From: Kitasatospora sp. NBC_00458
GTDB taxonomy: Bacteria; Actinomycetota; Actinomycetes; Streptomycetales; Streptomycetaceae
Direction of reading: 5' to 3'
Assembly (NCBI RefSeq): GCF_036013975.1
Contig: NZ_CP107904.1
Coordinates: 4,651,001 to 4,715,000, forward strand
DNA length: 64,000 nt
This document shows, one piece after another, positions 9,114 to 17,771 of this stretch (positions are counted from its first letter, which is position 1; each line of letters begins with the position of its first letter). The notes under the pieces are model-generated. The model saw nothing but the letters and a program-made list of their open reading frames with translations. It searched no databases and was not told the origin of the DNA. The position numbers and the translations under genes were made by a program.

Positions 9114-9998
9114 GTGCTGGAACGGCTGGAGGTCGAGGTCTTCCTGACGCTCGCCGAGGAACTGCACTTCGGCCGGACGGCCGAGCGCCTGCTGCTCACC
9201 ACCGGCCGGATCAGCCAGGTGGTGCGGCAGCTCGAACGGAGGGTCGGCGGTCCGCTGTTCGAGCGGACCAGCCGGACGGTCCGGATCACCCCGGTGGGCC
9301 GGCGGCTGGCGGACGACCTGGCGCCGCTGGTGACGGGGATGGAGGAGGCGGTGCGCCGGGCGGTGGACGCGAACCGCGGCGTCACCGGGGAGCTGCGGGT
9401 GGCCTTCCTCGGGGAGGGGACGGCGCCGGTGCTGCTGAAGGCGGTGGCGCTGTTCACCGCACGGCACCCGGACTGCCGGGTGGACGTCCGCGAGGCCCAG
9501 TTGGCGAACACCCGCTCCGGCCTGCTGGACGGTTCGGTGGACGTCCTGATCGCGTCCTACCCGTTCGACGGGATGGCCTGCGGGCCGGTGCTGATGACCG
9601 AGCGCCGGGTGCTGGCGGTGGCGGCCGGCCATCCGCTGGCGGGCGAGGAGTCGGTGTCGCTGGAGGTGCTCGCGGACCATCCGGTGGTGCAGTACCCGGC
9701 GGTGACCTCGGCGGCCTTCAAACGGGACCGCACGCCCGACCGCACGCCGTCCGGGCGTCCGGTGCCGAAGGGCCCGGCCGGCGGGACCTTCTCCGAGATG
9801 CTGACCCTGGTCGCGCTCGGCCGGGGTGTGCTGCCGGTCGGGGAGCACTCCCGGCAGTACTACCCGCGGCCCGACCTCGCCTACGTGCCGATCCGCGACG
9901 CGCCGCCGATCGAGCGCGGGCCCGTCTGGCTGGAGGGCAACACCAACGCCCGGGTGCGGGAGTTCGTCCGGGCGGCCGCGGAGGTCGCGGTGCCGTAG
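9114..9998 (+). CDS. LysR-family transcriptional regulator
   Basis: 294 aa. The N-terminal winged HTH is clear (VFLTLAEELHFGRTAERLLL, then ISQVVRQLERRVGGPLFER). It is followed by a two-lobed periplasmic-binding-like effector domain. I prefer the GTG at 9114, which has GGAGAGGGG about 7 nt upstream, over a TTG at 9078. The gene is divergent from the VOC gene across about 130 bp and probably controls it (inference). The effector is unknown. Confidence 0.9.
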   Translation: MLERLEVEVFLTLAEELHFGRTAERLLLTTGRISQVVRQLERRVGGPLFERTSRTVRITPVGRRLADDLAPLVTGMEEAVRRAVDANRGVTGELRVAFLGEGTAPVLLKAVALFTARHPDCRVDVREAQLANTRSGLLDGSVDVLIASYPFDGMACGPVLMTERRVLAVAAGHPLAGEESVSLEVLADHPVVQYPAVTSAAFKRDRTPDRTPSGRPVPKGPAGGTFSEMLTLVALGRGVLPVGEHSRQYYPRPDLAYVPIRDAPPIERGPVWLEGNTNARVREFVRAAAEVAVP

Positions 9999-10081
9999 GG
10001 CCGGGGGGAGGTCGGGGGAGGGCCTCACGGGCGCCGCACCGGGGTCGGGCGGTCCGGGCTGTTCAGGGCTGGTCCGGCGGT

Positions 10082-10663
10082 TCAGGCGGCGAGTACGGCG
10101 GACGGCCGGCGGGCGGCGTCCCCGGTGCGGCGCCGGTAGTAGTGCACGGTCAGGACGGCGAGCAGCGGGCCCCAGAGGCCGAGCGGCAGGTAGGACGCCC
10201 AGAAGAGGACGGTCTGGTAGCCGTGGGTGACGAGGCCGCTCGACTCGCCGGTGAGGTCCAGTCCGAAGGCGCCCATCAGCAGGGAGTACGGGAGGATCAT
10301 CAGCGCGACGGCGCCGAGGCCGGCGGGGACCACCGCGGCCGGGACCGGGACGGGGCGTCCGCCGAGGAACGGGATCCAGCGCGGCCACCGTTCGCCCCAG
10401 GTGCTGACCAGTCCGAAGGCGAGGAAGGCCAGCGCCTCGCTGACCAGGCTGAGCACGATCACGAACCACCACAGGCCCCCGGACTCCGGGTCCGCCCCGG
10501 CGGCCGGCTCCAGCAGCGGGGCGCCGAAGGTGAACGCGGCGATCCGCCAGAGGCCCGCGGGCAGTGCGGTCAGGCTGGTGGCCCAGGCGGTCCGCACGGC
10601 CCAGCGCGGCACTCCGGGGGCGGTCCGGCCGTGCAGCTTCTCCAGGGTGGTGTGGGTGTTCAT
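10082..10663 (-). CDS. multi-pass membrane protein of unknown function
   Basis: 193 aa from an ATG at 10663 with GAGGGGA 5 nt upstream. About four to five hydrophobic segments are visible (AWATSLTALPAGLWRIAAF, WFVIVLSLVSEALAFLAF, AAVVPAGLGAVALMIL and LFWASYLPLGLWGPLLAV). I do not recognise the family. No enzymatic motif is visible, and no partner gene lies in the same direction. Confidence 0.7.
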   Translation of the reverse strand: MNTHTTLEKLHGRTAPGVPRWAVRTAWATSLTALPAGLWRIAAFTFGAPLLEPAAGADPESGGLWWFVIVLSLVSEALAFLAFGLVSTWGERWPRWIPFLGGRPVPVPAAVVPAGLGAVALMILPYSLLMGAFGLDLTGESSGLVTHGYQTVLFWASYLPLGLWGPLLAVLTVHYYRRRTGDAARRPSAVLAA

Positions 10664-11002
10664 CGCGTCCCCTCGGGTCGGCGGGCGGCGGTGGCCCGGC
10701 TGGTTCCGACGATTCCAGTGCGGGGCGGTCGGGGACGTCGTCACCGGGGGTGAACCGCCTCCCCCGGCGGGGGGAGGGCCGAGGCGGCGAGGAGGAGGCC
10801 GGGGAGGCCGGGGAGGGCGAAGGAGCGGAGAGCGGAGCCGGAGATGTGAGGTGCATTTGTCGATTTGTGTCGAATGGCCTTGCCGAAATAGTTGGTTGAC
10901 ATTCCAACATGAAGATCAGATAGTCTGCCGCCCGCGTGAGGGGGGGAATCCTCGCGCAGCCGCCAGGGAAATGCGCGGCCGATTCGGACTTCCGGGGTTG
11001 AT
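10664..11002 (+). promoter_or_regulatory. intergenic region with an AT-rich promoter for the second LAXTG gene
   Basis: 339 bp without a gene. The left part is purine-rich with G-runs. The right part is unusually AT-rich and contains TTGACA (10896-10901), a 17-bp spacer and GATAGT (10919-10924), a good vegetative-type promoter pointing at the 11003 gene. About 70 bp of leader would follow. Confidence 0.5.
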
Positions 11003-12301
11003 GTGAGAATTCGTCATGTGCTCATGGCCGCTGCGCTGGTGGCGTCCCCGCTCGCGCTCGTCGTCCCCGCCCAGGCGGCGCCCGGCGCCTCCCCCCACAG
11101 CGTGCGGATCGACGGGTTCGCCTCCGTCGAGCCCGGCGGCGGCTGGTCCGAGGGGACGCTGACGGTGAAGAACGACGCCGACCAGGCGGCCACCGCCGAG
11201 CACCTGGTCGTCTACATCGGCTCCCAGCAGCTCGGTGTCGACCAGGTCGTCGCCGAGTACGCGGACGGCGAGTCCGGTGCCTGGCAGCCGGTGAAGCTCG
11301 TGGCGCAGGACCTGGGCGGCGGCACCGGCGGCCACGAGGGGACGGCCGCCGACCTGACCGGTGCCGCGGTGGAGGTCCAGCCGCACGCCGCGCGGACCTT
11401 CAAGCTCCGGCTCAAGCTGGTGCAGTCCGCGCAGCCCGGTCCGGTCACGGACCTCGACCTGGAGGCCTTCCTGACTCCCGCGTTCGGCCGGGACGGACAG
11501 GCCGGGGAATGGGTCTCGCGCACCGGGAAGACGGTCAAGGTGACCGGCCTCTCCACCACGATCGAGGGGCTGCCGAAGCCGGTCCCGGCGGACGGGAAGC
11601 CGCACGCCTTCAAGGTCTCGATCAAGTCCGCCAACGGGTTCGACTGGCACCTCCGGGCGCCGTCCTTCTTCCTCTGGGCGGGCCAGGAGGTCGGCTCGAT
11701 GGAGGGCCCGGCCGCCTGTGACGCCCGGGTGGAGGTCCAGGACTCGCGGGACGGCAGCTGGCACAAGGTCCCGCTGGGCGCGGTCGGCATGGTCGGCGGC
11801 TCCGTCGACACGACGAAGTGGGCGTCCGGCCCGGTCGGCAACCGGTCGCTCGACGTCCGGATCACCCTCGGGAAGAACTTCAAGGTCAACACCCAGGACA
11901 GCAAGCTGGCCTTCGGCTACTACCCGGGCGCGGGCCCGGTGCTGCTGTGGACCGAGCAGGCGCTCAGCACGACGCCGGTCGACGGCGCCCCCGCCTGCGT
12001 GGACACGGACGCGGCCTCCCCGGCCGCGACCGGCACGCCGAGCAAGGCGGCCACGCCCGCCGCGACCACGCCGGCCGCGACCCCGGCCGCCGCGACCCCG
12101 TCGGCGACCAAGGCCGCCGTCACGCCGGCCGCCGTCACGCCGACGGCCGCCAAGCCGTCCCCCGCGAAGGCGGCCGGGCCCGAGCTGGCCGACACCGGCT
12201 CCTCGGACCCCGTCGTCCCGGCGGCCGTCGCGGCCACGCTGCTGGCGGTCGGCGGCGCCGCGCTGGTGCTGACCCGACGGGCCCGGCGCCGCAGCAGCTG
12301 A
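11003..12301 (+). CDS. secreted LADTG-type cell-wall protein (sortase substrate)
   Basis: 432 aa from GTG 11003 with a GGGGTTG ribosome site. The signal peptide runs RHVLMAAALVASPLALVV and ends at AQA. The extracellular body is beta-rich. A stalk of about 60 residues is made of Ala/Thr/Pro repeats. LADTG at about residue 395, a hydrophobic helix and RRARRRSS complete a class E sorting signal. It shares its layout and FKL/LRL-type motifs with the 6909 gene, suggesting an old duplication. Confidence 0.85.
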   Translation: MRIRHVLMAAALVASPLALVVPAQAAPGASPHSVRIDGFASVEPGGGWSEGTLTVKNDADQAATAEHLVVYIGSQQLGVDQVVAEYADGESGAWQPVKLVAQDLGGGTGGHEGTAADLTGAAVEVQPHAARTFKLRLKLVQSAQPGPVTDLDLEAFLTPAFGRDGQAGEWVSRTGKTVKVTGLSTTIEGLPKPVPADGKPHAFKVSIKSANGFDWHLRAPSFFLWAGQEVGSMEGPAACDARVEVQDSRDGSWHKVPLGAVGMVGGSVDTTKWASGPVGNRSLDVRITLGKNFKVNTQDSKLAFGYYPGAGPVLLWTEQALSTTPVDGAPACVDTDAASPAATGTPSKAATPAATTPAATPAAATPSATKAAVTPAAVTPTAAKPSPAKAAGPELADTGSSDPVVPAAVAATLLAVGGAALVLTRRARRRSS

Positions 12302-12322
12302 CCCGCGACCGGCCCGGTTCCG

Positions 12323-12362
12323 CGGCCCGCTCCCCGGAGGCCGTCCTCCCGGGAGCGGGCCG
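12323..12362. terminator. bidirectional terminator
   Basis: A 12-bp stem (CGGCCCGCTCCC at 12323 with GGGAGCGGGCCG ending 12362) lies between convergent genes. Confidence 0.7.
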
Positions 12363-12403
12363 TGTCCGTCGGAGCGCGTCCGGCGGGCCGCCCCGGTCGT
12401 CGG

Positions 12404-13132
12404 TCAGCGGTCGTCGGGGCCGGTGAGGGCGTGCGAGGCGACTCCGTCGCCGCCGGACCCGCCGCCGGCCGACCCGCCGGCCCGGGCGGCGGCGGCCAGG
12501 TAGGGGGGCAGGGCCCGCCCCCGCAGCGCGCGCTGCCAGTCGGCCCGGGCGTCGGCGAGTTCGGCGGCGAGCTCCGGATCGGCGCCGGCCGGGACGGGCG
12601 CGGCGGAGCCGTCCCGCAGGGCGGTGAGGATCAGCCCGACGATGCCCACGGCCATCGCGGCCACCCCGGCGGCGAGCGCCAGCCAGCCCGCGGTGAGCAG
12701 GGAGCGGCCGAGCGCGAGGTCCGGGTCGGCGGCGCGCAGGCCGTAGCCGAGCAGGAGCAGCACGAGTGCGGCGGCCCAGGCGAGGATCGGGGTGAGCACG
12801 GTGAGCACGGGGATGAGCCCCGCTCCGCCGTCGGCCGAGCTCAGCTGGGCGAGCAGCCCGGGCGCGGTGTGTTCGCCGGCCGGGCCGGGCGGTCCGTGCG
12901 GGGACGGCGCGGCGTGCAGGTTCTCGCGCAGGCGCAGGTAGTGCTCGTACTCGGTGGCCGCCGGGGCGGCGGCGGTGTCGGCCTCGTGCAGTGCGCGGGC
13001 GCGCAGCTGGTCGGAGGTGGGCGCGCCGGGCGCGCGCAGGGCGGTGAGGACGGTGTCGTCGCGCAGTGCTTCGTCGAGGAGGCGCTCGAAGTCCGGGCGG
13101 TCCTCGGCGAGCAGGTGCGGGGCGTCGTTCAT
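12404..13132 (-). CDS. small integral membrane protein, unknown function
   Basis: About 242 aa from ATG 13132 (CGGGG 8 nt upstream); another ATG at 13147 is possible. The soluble N-terminal half has an acidic helical start (RPDFERLLDEALRDD). Two membrane helices follow (LTVLTPILAWAAALVLLLLG and LALAAGVAAMAVGIVGLIL), then a cytosolic tail with an ELADARADWQRALRGRALPP helix. The pattern is seen in many actinobacterial proteins of unknown role. Confidence 0.7.
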   Translation of the reverse strand: MNDAPHLLAEDRPDFERLLDEALRDDTVLTALRAPGAPTSDQLRARALHEADTAAAPAATEYEHYLRLRENLHAAPSPHGPPGPAGEHTAPGLLAQLSSADGGAGLIPVLTVLTPILAWAAALVLLLLGYGLRAADPDLALGRSLLTAGWLALAAGVAAMAVGIVGLILTALRDGSAAPVPAGADPELAAELADARADWQRALRGRALPPYLAAAARAGGSAGGGSGGDGVASHALTGPDDR

Positions 13133-13359
13133 GGGGACCCCGTTCATGCAGAACCCCGTTCGCTCCGCCCCGCACGTGAGCGGGGCCGGGGCGCGGAGAC
13201 GGGCCGCCACACGGGCGGCCGGGTGTGGTGTGTCCCTGATGGTAGGGGCGGGTGGGGCCGGATCGACAGTGGCTTTCCGGAATTTCGCGCCCCGGCCGCG
13301 CGGGCGCTCCGGTCCGGGCGCCGGGAACGCACGTTCGGCCGACGCTGCGTCAAACGGTC

Positions 13360-13387
13360 GGGGCCGGACCGTGAACGGTCCGGCCCC
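13360..13387 (-). terminator. terminator downstream of the metallophosphoesterase
   Basis: A 13-bp perfect stem (13360-13372 with 13375-13387) and a 2-nt loop stand 16 bp after the minus-strand stop. Confidence 0.7.
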
Positions 13388-13402
13388 GTGGTGTTCCGGG
13401 CG

Positions 13403-14725
13403 TCAGATGGGCAGCCTGGCGACGAGCAGCCGGCCGTCCATGGTGACTCCGCCGTCCATGGCGACGGCCAGGTCGTCCGCGTAGACGTACGGGCCGGGGA
13501 TGTGCGGCGGCAGGCCGTCGTCGGAGTGGACCGCTCCGGTGAGGTACGGGATCGGGCTGTGCCCGTGCACGACCCGCGCGCCGCCGTAGGAGGCCAGCAG
13601 TTCGCGGACGGCCGTCGGGCCGGAGTCGCCGCGGAAGGCGAAGCGCTTGGTGAAGCGCCGGAAGCAGTCCCACCACTCGTCGACGCCCTCGTCCGCGAGC
13701 AGGTCGTGGACGGCGTCGTTCACCTCGGCGATGGACTCGCCGTACTCCAGGTACGCGGTGGTGTCGGAGTGCAGCAGCAGGTGGCCGTCCTCCAGCGCGA
13801 TGGCGGGCAGCCGGGAGAGCCAGCTGATGTGGTGGGCCTCCAGCCGTTCCAGGTCGTGCTGCTGGCCGCCGTTGAGCCGCCAGGCGGCGAGGAAGGAGGC
13901 GGTGCCGGCGGTGGACTGGACGGGCTCGTCGCCGTACCGGGCGGCGCCGAGGAAGAGCAGTTCGTGATTGCCCATCAGGGCGCGGCAGTAGCCGCCGGCG
14001 GCGGCGGCCTCGGCGGCGAGCTGCATGACCAGGTCGATGACGCCGATGCCGTCCGGGCCGCGGTCGGTGAAGTCGCCGAGGAACCAGATCCGGGAGCGGC
14101 CGGCGGACCAGTGGCCGTCGGCGTCGATCAGGCCCTGGTGGCGCAGGGCGGCGAGGAGTTCGTCGAGGTAGCCGTGGACGTCGCCGACGACGTAGAGCGG
14201 GCCGGGCGGCTCACCGGGGCCGGGGGCCGGGTAGGGGTGGTAGGCCAGGCCCGGTTCGGCGAGCGGGGGGCCGAGTTCGATGGTCGGCGGGTCGTCGCCC
14301 TGCCCTTCCCGGTGGTCGGGGTGGTTCTGGTGGCCGGCGTGCGCGTGCGCGGGGCGGTCGGCCGGCGCCGGCGGTTCGTAGCCCGCTTCGTAGCCGGGGT
14401 GCCCGCCGTGGGAGCCGTGGCCGTCGCCGTGCGGGCCGTGGCCGTCGGCGTGGGCGCCGGGGTGGCCGTCGACGGGTCCGTGGGCGTGCACGGTCTGGCC
14501 GCCGGGGCCGGTGCCGTGCTCCGCCCCGGGGGCCGGCCAGTGCTGTTCGAGGTACCGGGCTCCGCCGTAGCCGCTGTAGGTCTCGGCCTCGTACGGGGTC
14601 TCGGAGTAGCCGACGGCGGGCTCCGGTTCGTAATAGGTGCCGTATGGCAGCACGTCGAGGTCCGGCTGGTGGCGGGGGCCTGAGTCCGGGTGTTCAGGCC
14701 CGGGGAAGCGGTCCTCGGGTGTCAT
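13403..14725 (-). CDS. PPP-type metallophosphoesterase with His-rich N-terminal extension
   Basis: 440 aa from ATG 14725 (start uncertain; the ribosome site is weak). The C-terminal 260 residues carry the calcineurin-like set: GDVHG (about 181), GDFTDRG, GNHEL, LLLHSD and VVHGHSP. These residues bind two metal ions for phosphoester hydrolysis, as in PPP Ser/Thr phosphatases and Ap4A hydrolases. The N-terminal 180 residues are Pro/Tyr/Gly-rich; residues of about 79-138 contain 14 histidines, which could bind metal. A GGTCTAGACC palindrome lies 110 bp upstream. Confidence 0.85.
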   Translation of the reverse strand: MTPEDRFPGPEHPDSGPRHQPDLDVLPYGTYYEPEPAVGYSETPYEAETYSGYGGARYLEQHWPAPGAEHGTGPGGQTVHAHGPVDGHPGAHADGHGPHGDGHGSHGGHPGYEAGYEPPAPADRPAHAHAGHQNHPDHREGQGDDPPTIELGPPLAEPGLAYHPYPAPGPGEPPGPLYVVGDVHGYLDELLAALRHQGLIDADGHWSAGRSRIWFLGDFTDRGPDGIGVIDLVMQLAAEAAAAGGYCRALMGNHELLFLGAARYGDEPVQSTAGTASFLAAWRLNGGQQHDLERLEAHHISWLSRLPAIALEDGHLLLHSDTTAYLEYGESIAEVNDAVHDLLADEGVDEWWDCFRRFTKRFAFRGDSGPTAVRELLASYGGARVVHGHSPIPYLTGAVHSDDGLPPHIPGPYVYADDLAVAMDGGVTMDGRLLVARLPI

Positions 14726-14834
14726 TCGCCCATCATAGGAAGACCACTCTCCCGGCGTCGTCACCTGGTGGGTATCCAATCCTCCGGAGCGTCAGCCGGG
14801 CGGTCCGTCAGGTCCGTTTTGTCCCGACTGGGCA

Positions 14835-14845
14835 TGGTCTAGACC
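14835..14845. promoter_or_regulatory. candidate DasR-responsive element (dre)
   Basis: TGGTCTAGACC matches the 11-bp core of the published DasR consensus ACTGGTCTAGACCAGT. It lies between the LacI stop (14873) and the metallophosphoesterase start (14725), both on the minus strand. DasR is the GlcNAc-responsive GntR regulator of Streptomyces. The match is by eye. Confidence 0.5.
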
Positions 14846-14872
14846 GCGACCCCGAGGGGCGCCGTCGCGGGG

Positions 14873-16030
14873 TCACACCTCGCCCGGCGGGCGGGGCGGG
14901 CTGACCGTGGTGCGCGGGCTCCGCCGTTGCGAGGACGCGCGGACGATGAGCTCGGTGGGCATCAGGGTGCCGGGCGGCGGTCCGGTGCCGGCGGTGCGGA
15001 AACGGGGCGGGAAGAGCCGGGCGATGTCGACGCCGGTGCCGGAGTCCACTCCCTCGATGGCGTCGATGAGCAGGTTGACCACCGTGGTGCCGATCCGGCG
15101 GGGCTTGAGCGAGAGCGTGGTGATCGGCGGCTCGGTGGTGGCGTAGACGTCGCTCTCGCTGCAGCAGACCAGCAGCAGGTCGTCCGGCACCCGCAGCCCG
15201 TACCGGCGGGCGGCGGCGAGCAGGTCGGTGCCGTTGGGGTCGAAGAGGCCGTAGACGGCGTCCGGGCGGTCGGGGCGGGCGAGCAGCCGGTCGGCGGCGA
15301 CGGCGCCGGCGGCCGGGTCGTGCGCGGGGTAGGTCTCGTAGACCGGCTCCTGGCCGACCTTGGCGCACCAGCCGAGGTAGGCCTCGGTGGAGAGCCGGGT
15401 GTAGGTGTCGGTGCTGGTGCCGGTGAGCAGGCCGATCCGGCGGGCGCCGGCCTCGGAGAGGTGGTCGAGGATGCCGAGCACGGCGGCCTCGTGGTCGTTG
15501 TCGACCCAGGCGGTGACCGGGCAGTTGCCGGGCTTGCCGTCGCTCACCACCGGGACGCCGGACCGGTACAGCTCGCTGACCAGCGGGTCCTGGTCGGGTG
15601 GGTCGATCACCACGGTGCCGTCGAGGGCGATGTTGCCCCAGACGTCGTGCCGGGAGGAGGCGGGCAGCACCACCAGCGCGTAGCCGCGGCCGAGGGCGGC
15701 GCTGGTGGCGGCCCGGGCCATCTCGGCGAAGTAGGCGAACTCGGTGAAGGTGAACGGCTCTTCGCCGTAGGTGGTGACGGTCAGGCCGATCAGGCCGGAC
15801 CGTCCGGTGCGCAGGGTTCGGGCGGCCGCCGAGGGTCGGTATCCGAGGCGCTCGGCGACTTCGCGCACCCGGCTTCTGGTCTCGTCGGGCAGGCGGCCCT
15901 TCCCGTTCAGCGCGTCGGAGACGGTGGTGATCGACACTCCGGCGGCTGCTGCCACATCCCGGATGCCGGCCCGCTCCAGACGCCGTGAGGTGGTGGGTCG
16001 CCGACCGCTCTGGTTGGCTGCTGCTGTCAT
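14873..16030 (-). CDS. LacI/GalR-family transcriptional regulator
   Basis: 385 aa. The HTH and hinge are clear (GIRDVAAAAGVSITTVSDAL then NGKGRLPDETRSRV), followed by a periplasmic-binding-like effector domain starting GLIGLTVTTYGEEPF. I chose ATG 16030, which puts the HTH near residue 20; earlier starts would add a non-homologous leader. The effector should be a sugar or nucleoside, but no transporter or catabolic gene is adjacent. A near-palindrome upstream (16089-16104) may be its own operator. Confidence 0.92.
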   Translation of the reverse strand: MTAAANQSGRRPTTSRRLERAGIRDVAAAAGVSITTVSDALNGKGRLPDETRSRVREVAERLGYRPSAAARTLRTGRSGLIGLTVTTYGEEPFTFTEFAYFAEMARAATSAALGRGYALVVLPASSRHDVWGNIALDGTVVIDPPDQDPLVSELYRSGVPVVSDGKPGNCPVTAWVDNDHEAAVLGILDHLSEAGARRIGLLTGTSTDTYTRLSTEAYLGWCAKVGQEPVYETYPAHDPAAGAVAADRLLARPDRPDAVYGLFDPNGTDLLAAARRYGLRVPDDLLLVCCSESDVYATTEPPITTLSLKPRRIGTTVVNLLIDAIEGVDSGTGVDIARLFPPRFRTAGTGPPPGTLMPTELIVRASSQRRSPRTTVSPPRPPGEV

Positions 16031-16088
16031 GGCGGACCGATCGTATGGCTCCTGACAAGGGTCTGTGACCGGCGCATCGGGAGCCCTT

Positions 16089-16104
16089 GGAGATACGTTT
16101 CTCC
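16089..16104. promoter_or_regulatory. candidate LacI-type operator
   Basis: GGAGATACGTTTCTCC is a 14-of-16 palindrome with a central ACGT, the style of GalR/LacI operators. It lies 60-75 bp upstream of the LacI-family start and before hisC, so it could serve autoregulation. Confidence 0.35.
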
Positions 16105-16362
16105 GAGAGTGAGCCTGTGTGCGCCCCTTCGATACCCGCACGAAACCAGCCGTCTTACCTCTGACATGTGCCATAGGAACCCGCCAGAATGGCTGATCTG
16201 CGTCTGTAACCCGACCGGGCATCTCACTCCTACGGGTGAGCGCGATCGGTATCGTTCAGGGCACCCGACCGGGGTGGACCGGGTGCGTTCCGACTTCCCG
16301 GGCACGGCGGTGATCCCGACCGTGGCGGGCGAACGCAGCGGAGACTACGAAGGAGAACGACC

Positions 16363-17433
16363 GTGACCGCAGCACAGGGCCCCCGCCTGAGGCCGACGCT
16401 GGACGGCATCCCCACCTACAAGCCCGGCAAGCCCGCCGGCGCCGACGCCTACAAGCTGTCCTCCAACGAGAACCCGTACGAGCCGCTGCCCGGCGTCCTG
16501 GAGGCCGCGGTCGCCGCCGCGGGCAAGCTCAACCGGTACCCGGACATGGCCGTCACCGAGCTCACCGCCGAGCTGGCGGAGCACTTCGGCGTCCCCGCCG
16601 AGCACATCGCCACCGGCACCGGCTCCGTCGGCGTGGCCCAGTCGCTGATCCTCTCCGCCGCCGGCCCCGGCGACGAGGTGATGTTCGCCTGGCGCTCCTT
16701 CGAGGCCTACCCGATCATCACCCAGGTCGCCGGCGCGACCCCGGTCCCGGTGCCGCTGACCGAGGGCGGCGACCACGACCTCGACGCGATGCTCGCCGCG
16801 GTCACCGAGCGGACCCGGCTGATCTTCGTCTGCAACCCGAACAACCCCACCGGCAACGTGATCCACCGCGCCGAGCTGGAGCGCTTCCTGGACGCCGTCC
16901 CGGCCGACGTCCTGATCGTCATCGACGAGGCGTACATCGAGTTCATCCGCGACCCCGAGGTGCCCAACGGCATCGACCTCTACCGCGACCGCCCCAACGT
17001 CTGCGTGCTGCGCACCTTCTCCAAGGCGTACGGCCTGGCCGGTCTGCGGGTCGGCTTCGCGATCGCGCACGAGCCGGTGGCGGGCGCGCTGCGCAAGACC
17101 GCGGTGCCGTTCGGCGTCACCCAGCTCTCCCAGGACGCGGCCGTCGCCTCGCTGCGCGCCGAGGAGGCCCTGATGGTCCGGGTGGAGGCCCTGGTCGAGG
17201 AGCGGAACCGGGTGGTCGCCGGGCTGCGCGCCCAGGGCTGGGAGATCCCGGACTCGCAGGCGAACTTCGTCTGGCTGGCGCTCGGCGAGCGCTCGCAGGA
17301 CTTCGCGGCCGCGTGCGCCGAGGCCGGCGTGATCGTCCGGCCGTTCCCGGAGGGCGTGCGGATCTCGATCGGCGAGGTCGAGGGCAACTCGATCTTCCTC
17401 GCGGTGGCGGAGGCGTTCCGCAAGGAGCTCTGA
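16363..17433 (+). CDS. hisC: histidinol-phosphate aminotransferase
   Basis: 356-aa fold-type I PLP enzyme, the usual HisC length. The Schiff-base lysine is Lys221 in TFSKAYGLAGLRVG. Other family blocks seen are SSNENPY, CNPNNPTG, IDEAYIEF and the terminal RISIGE. It transfers the amino group from glutamate to imidazole-acetol phosphate. The GTG start at 16363 has AAGGAGAA upstream. The gene stands outside a his operon, so it may be a second copy or a broader aromatic/histidinol aminotransferase. Confidence 0.9.
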   Translation: MTAAQGPRLRPTLDGIPTYKPGKPAGADAYKLSSNENPYEPLPGVLEAAVAAAGKLNRYPDMAVTELTAELAEHFGVPAEHIATGTGSVGVAQSLILSAAGPGDEVMFAWRSFEAYPIITQVAGATPVPVPLTEGGDHDLDAMLAAVTERTRLIFVCNPNNPTGNVIHRAELERFLDAVPADVLIVIDEAYIEFIRDPEVPNGIDLYRDRPNVCVLRTFSKAYGLAGLRVGFAIAHEPVAGALRKTAVPFGVTQLSQDAAVASLRAEEALMVRVEALVEERNRVVAGLRAQGWEIPDSQANFVWLALGERSQDFAAACAEAGVIVRPFPEGVRISIGEVEGNSIFLAVAEAFRKEL

Positions 17434-17453
17434 CCGTACGCTCCGCGGCGTTC

Positions 17454-17499
17454 CGGGAGCCGGGTCCGGCGGCAGTGCGCCGCCGCGGCCCGGCTCCCG
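17454..17499 (+). terminator. terminator after hisC
   Basis: A 10-bp outer stem (GGGAGCCGGG / CCCGGCTCCC), extended inward by a GGCGG / CCGCC helix, lies 20 bp after the stop. Confidence 0.75.
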
Positions 17500-17609
17500 T
17501 CCGTTCGGGGGCCCTCCCGTCTCTTCGGTGCCCTCCGCCCGGCCGGGCCGGGCCGTGTGGCGGCTCCGCGGGGCCGCTCCGTCCGGACGGATCAGGAGTG
17601 GCTGTGGAT

Positions 17610-17728
17610 GGCTGGGAGACTCCTGGGAGATCGGTCAACGGCCGGTCCTGCGGCGGCCAAGACGGGCGCCCGGACCGGGCGTGCCGTGCCGGATCGTCCC
17701 GGTTCGGCCGGTCAGCCATCTCCCAGCC
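17610..17728 (+). promoter_or_regulatory. phased direct repeats upstream of the MacAB-like operon
   Basis: CTGGGAGA occurs at 17612-17619 and 17623-17630, exactly 11 bp apart. An inverted copy, TCTCCCAG, lies at 17719-17726. One-helical-turn spacing of direct repeats is typical of OmpR-family response-regulator sites, and such a regulator is encoded downstream at 22267. The rest of the 17434-17771 gap holds only the hisC terminator. Confidence 0.5.
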
Positions 17729-17771
17729 GGCGTCCAGGACGACCCAAGAGCGCCCCGGGAAGCTGTCCGCC

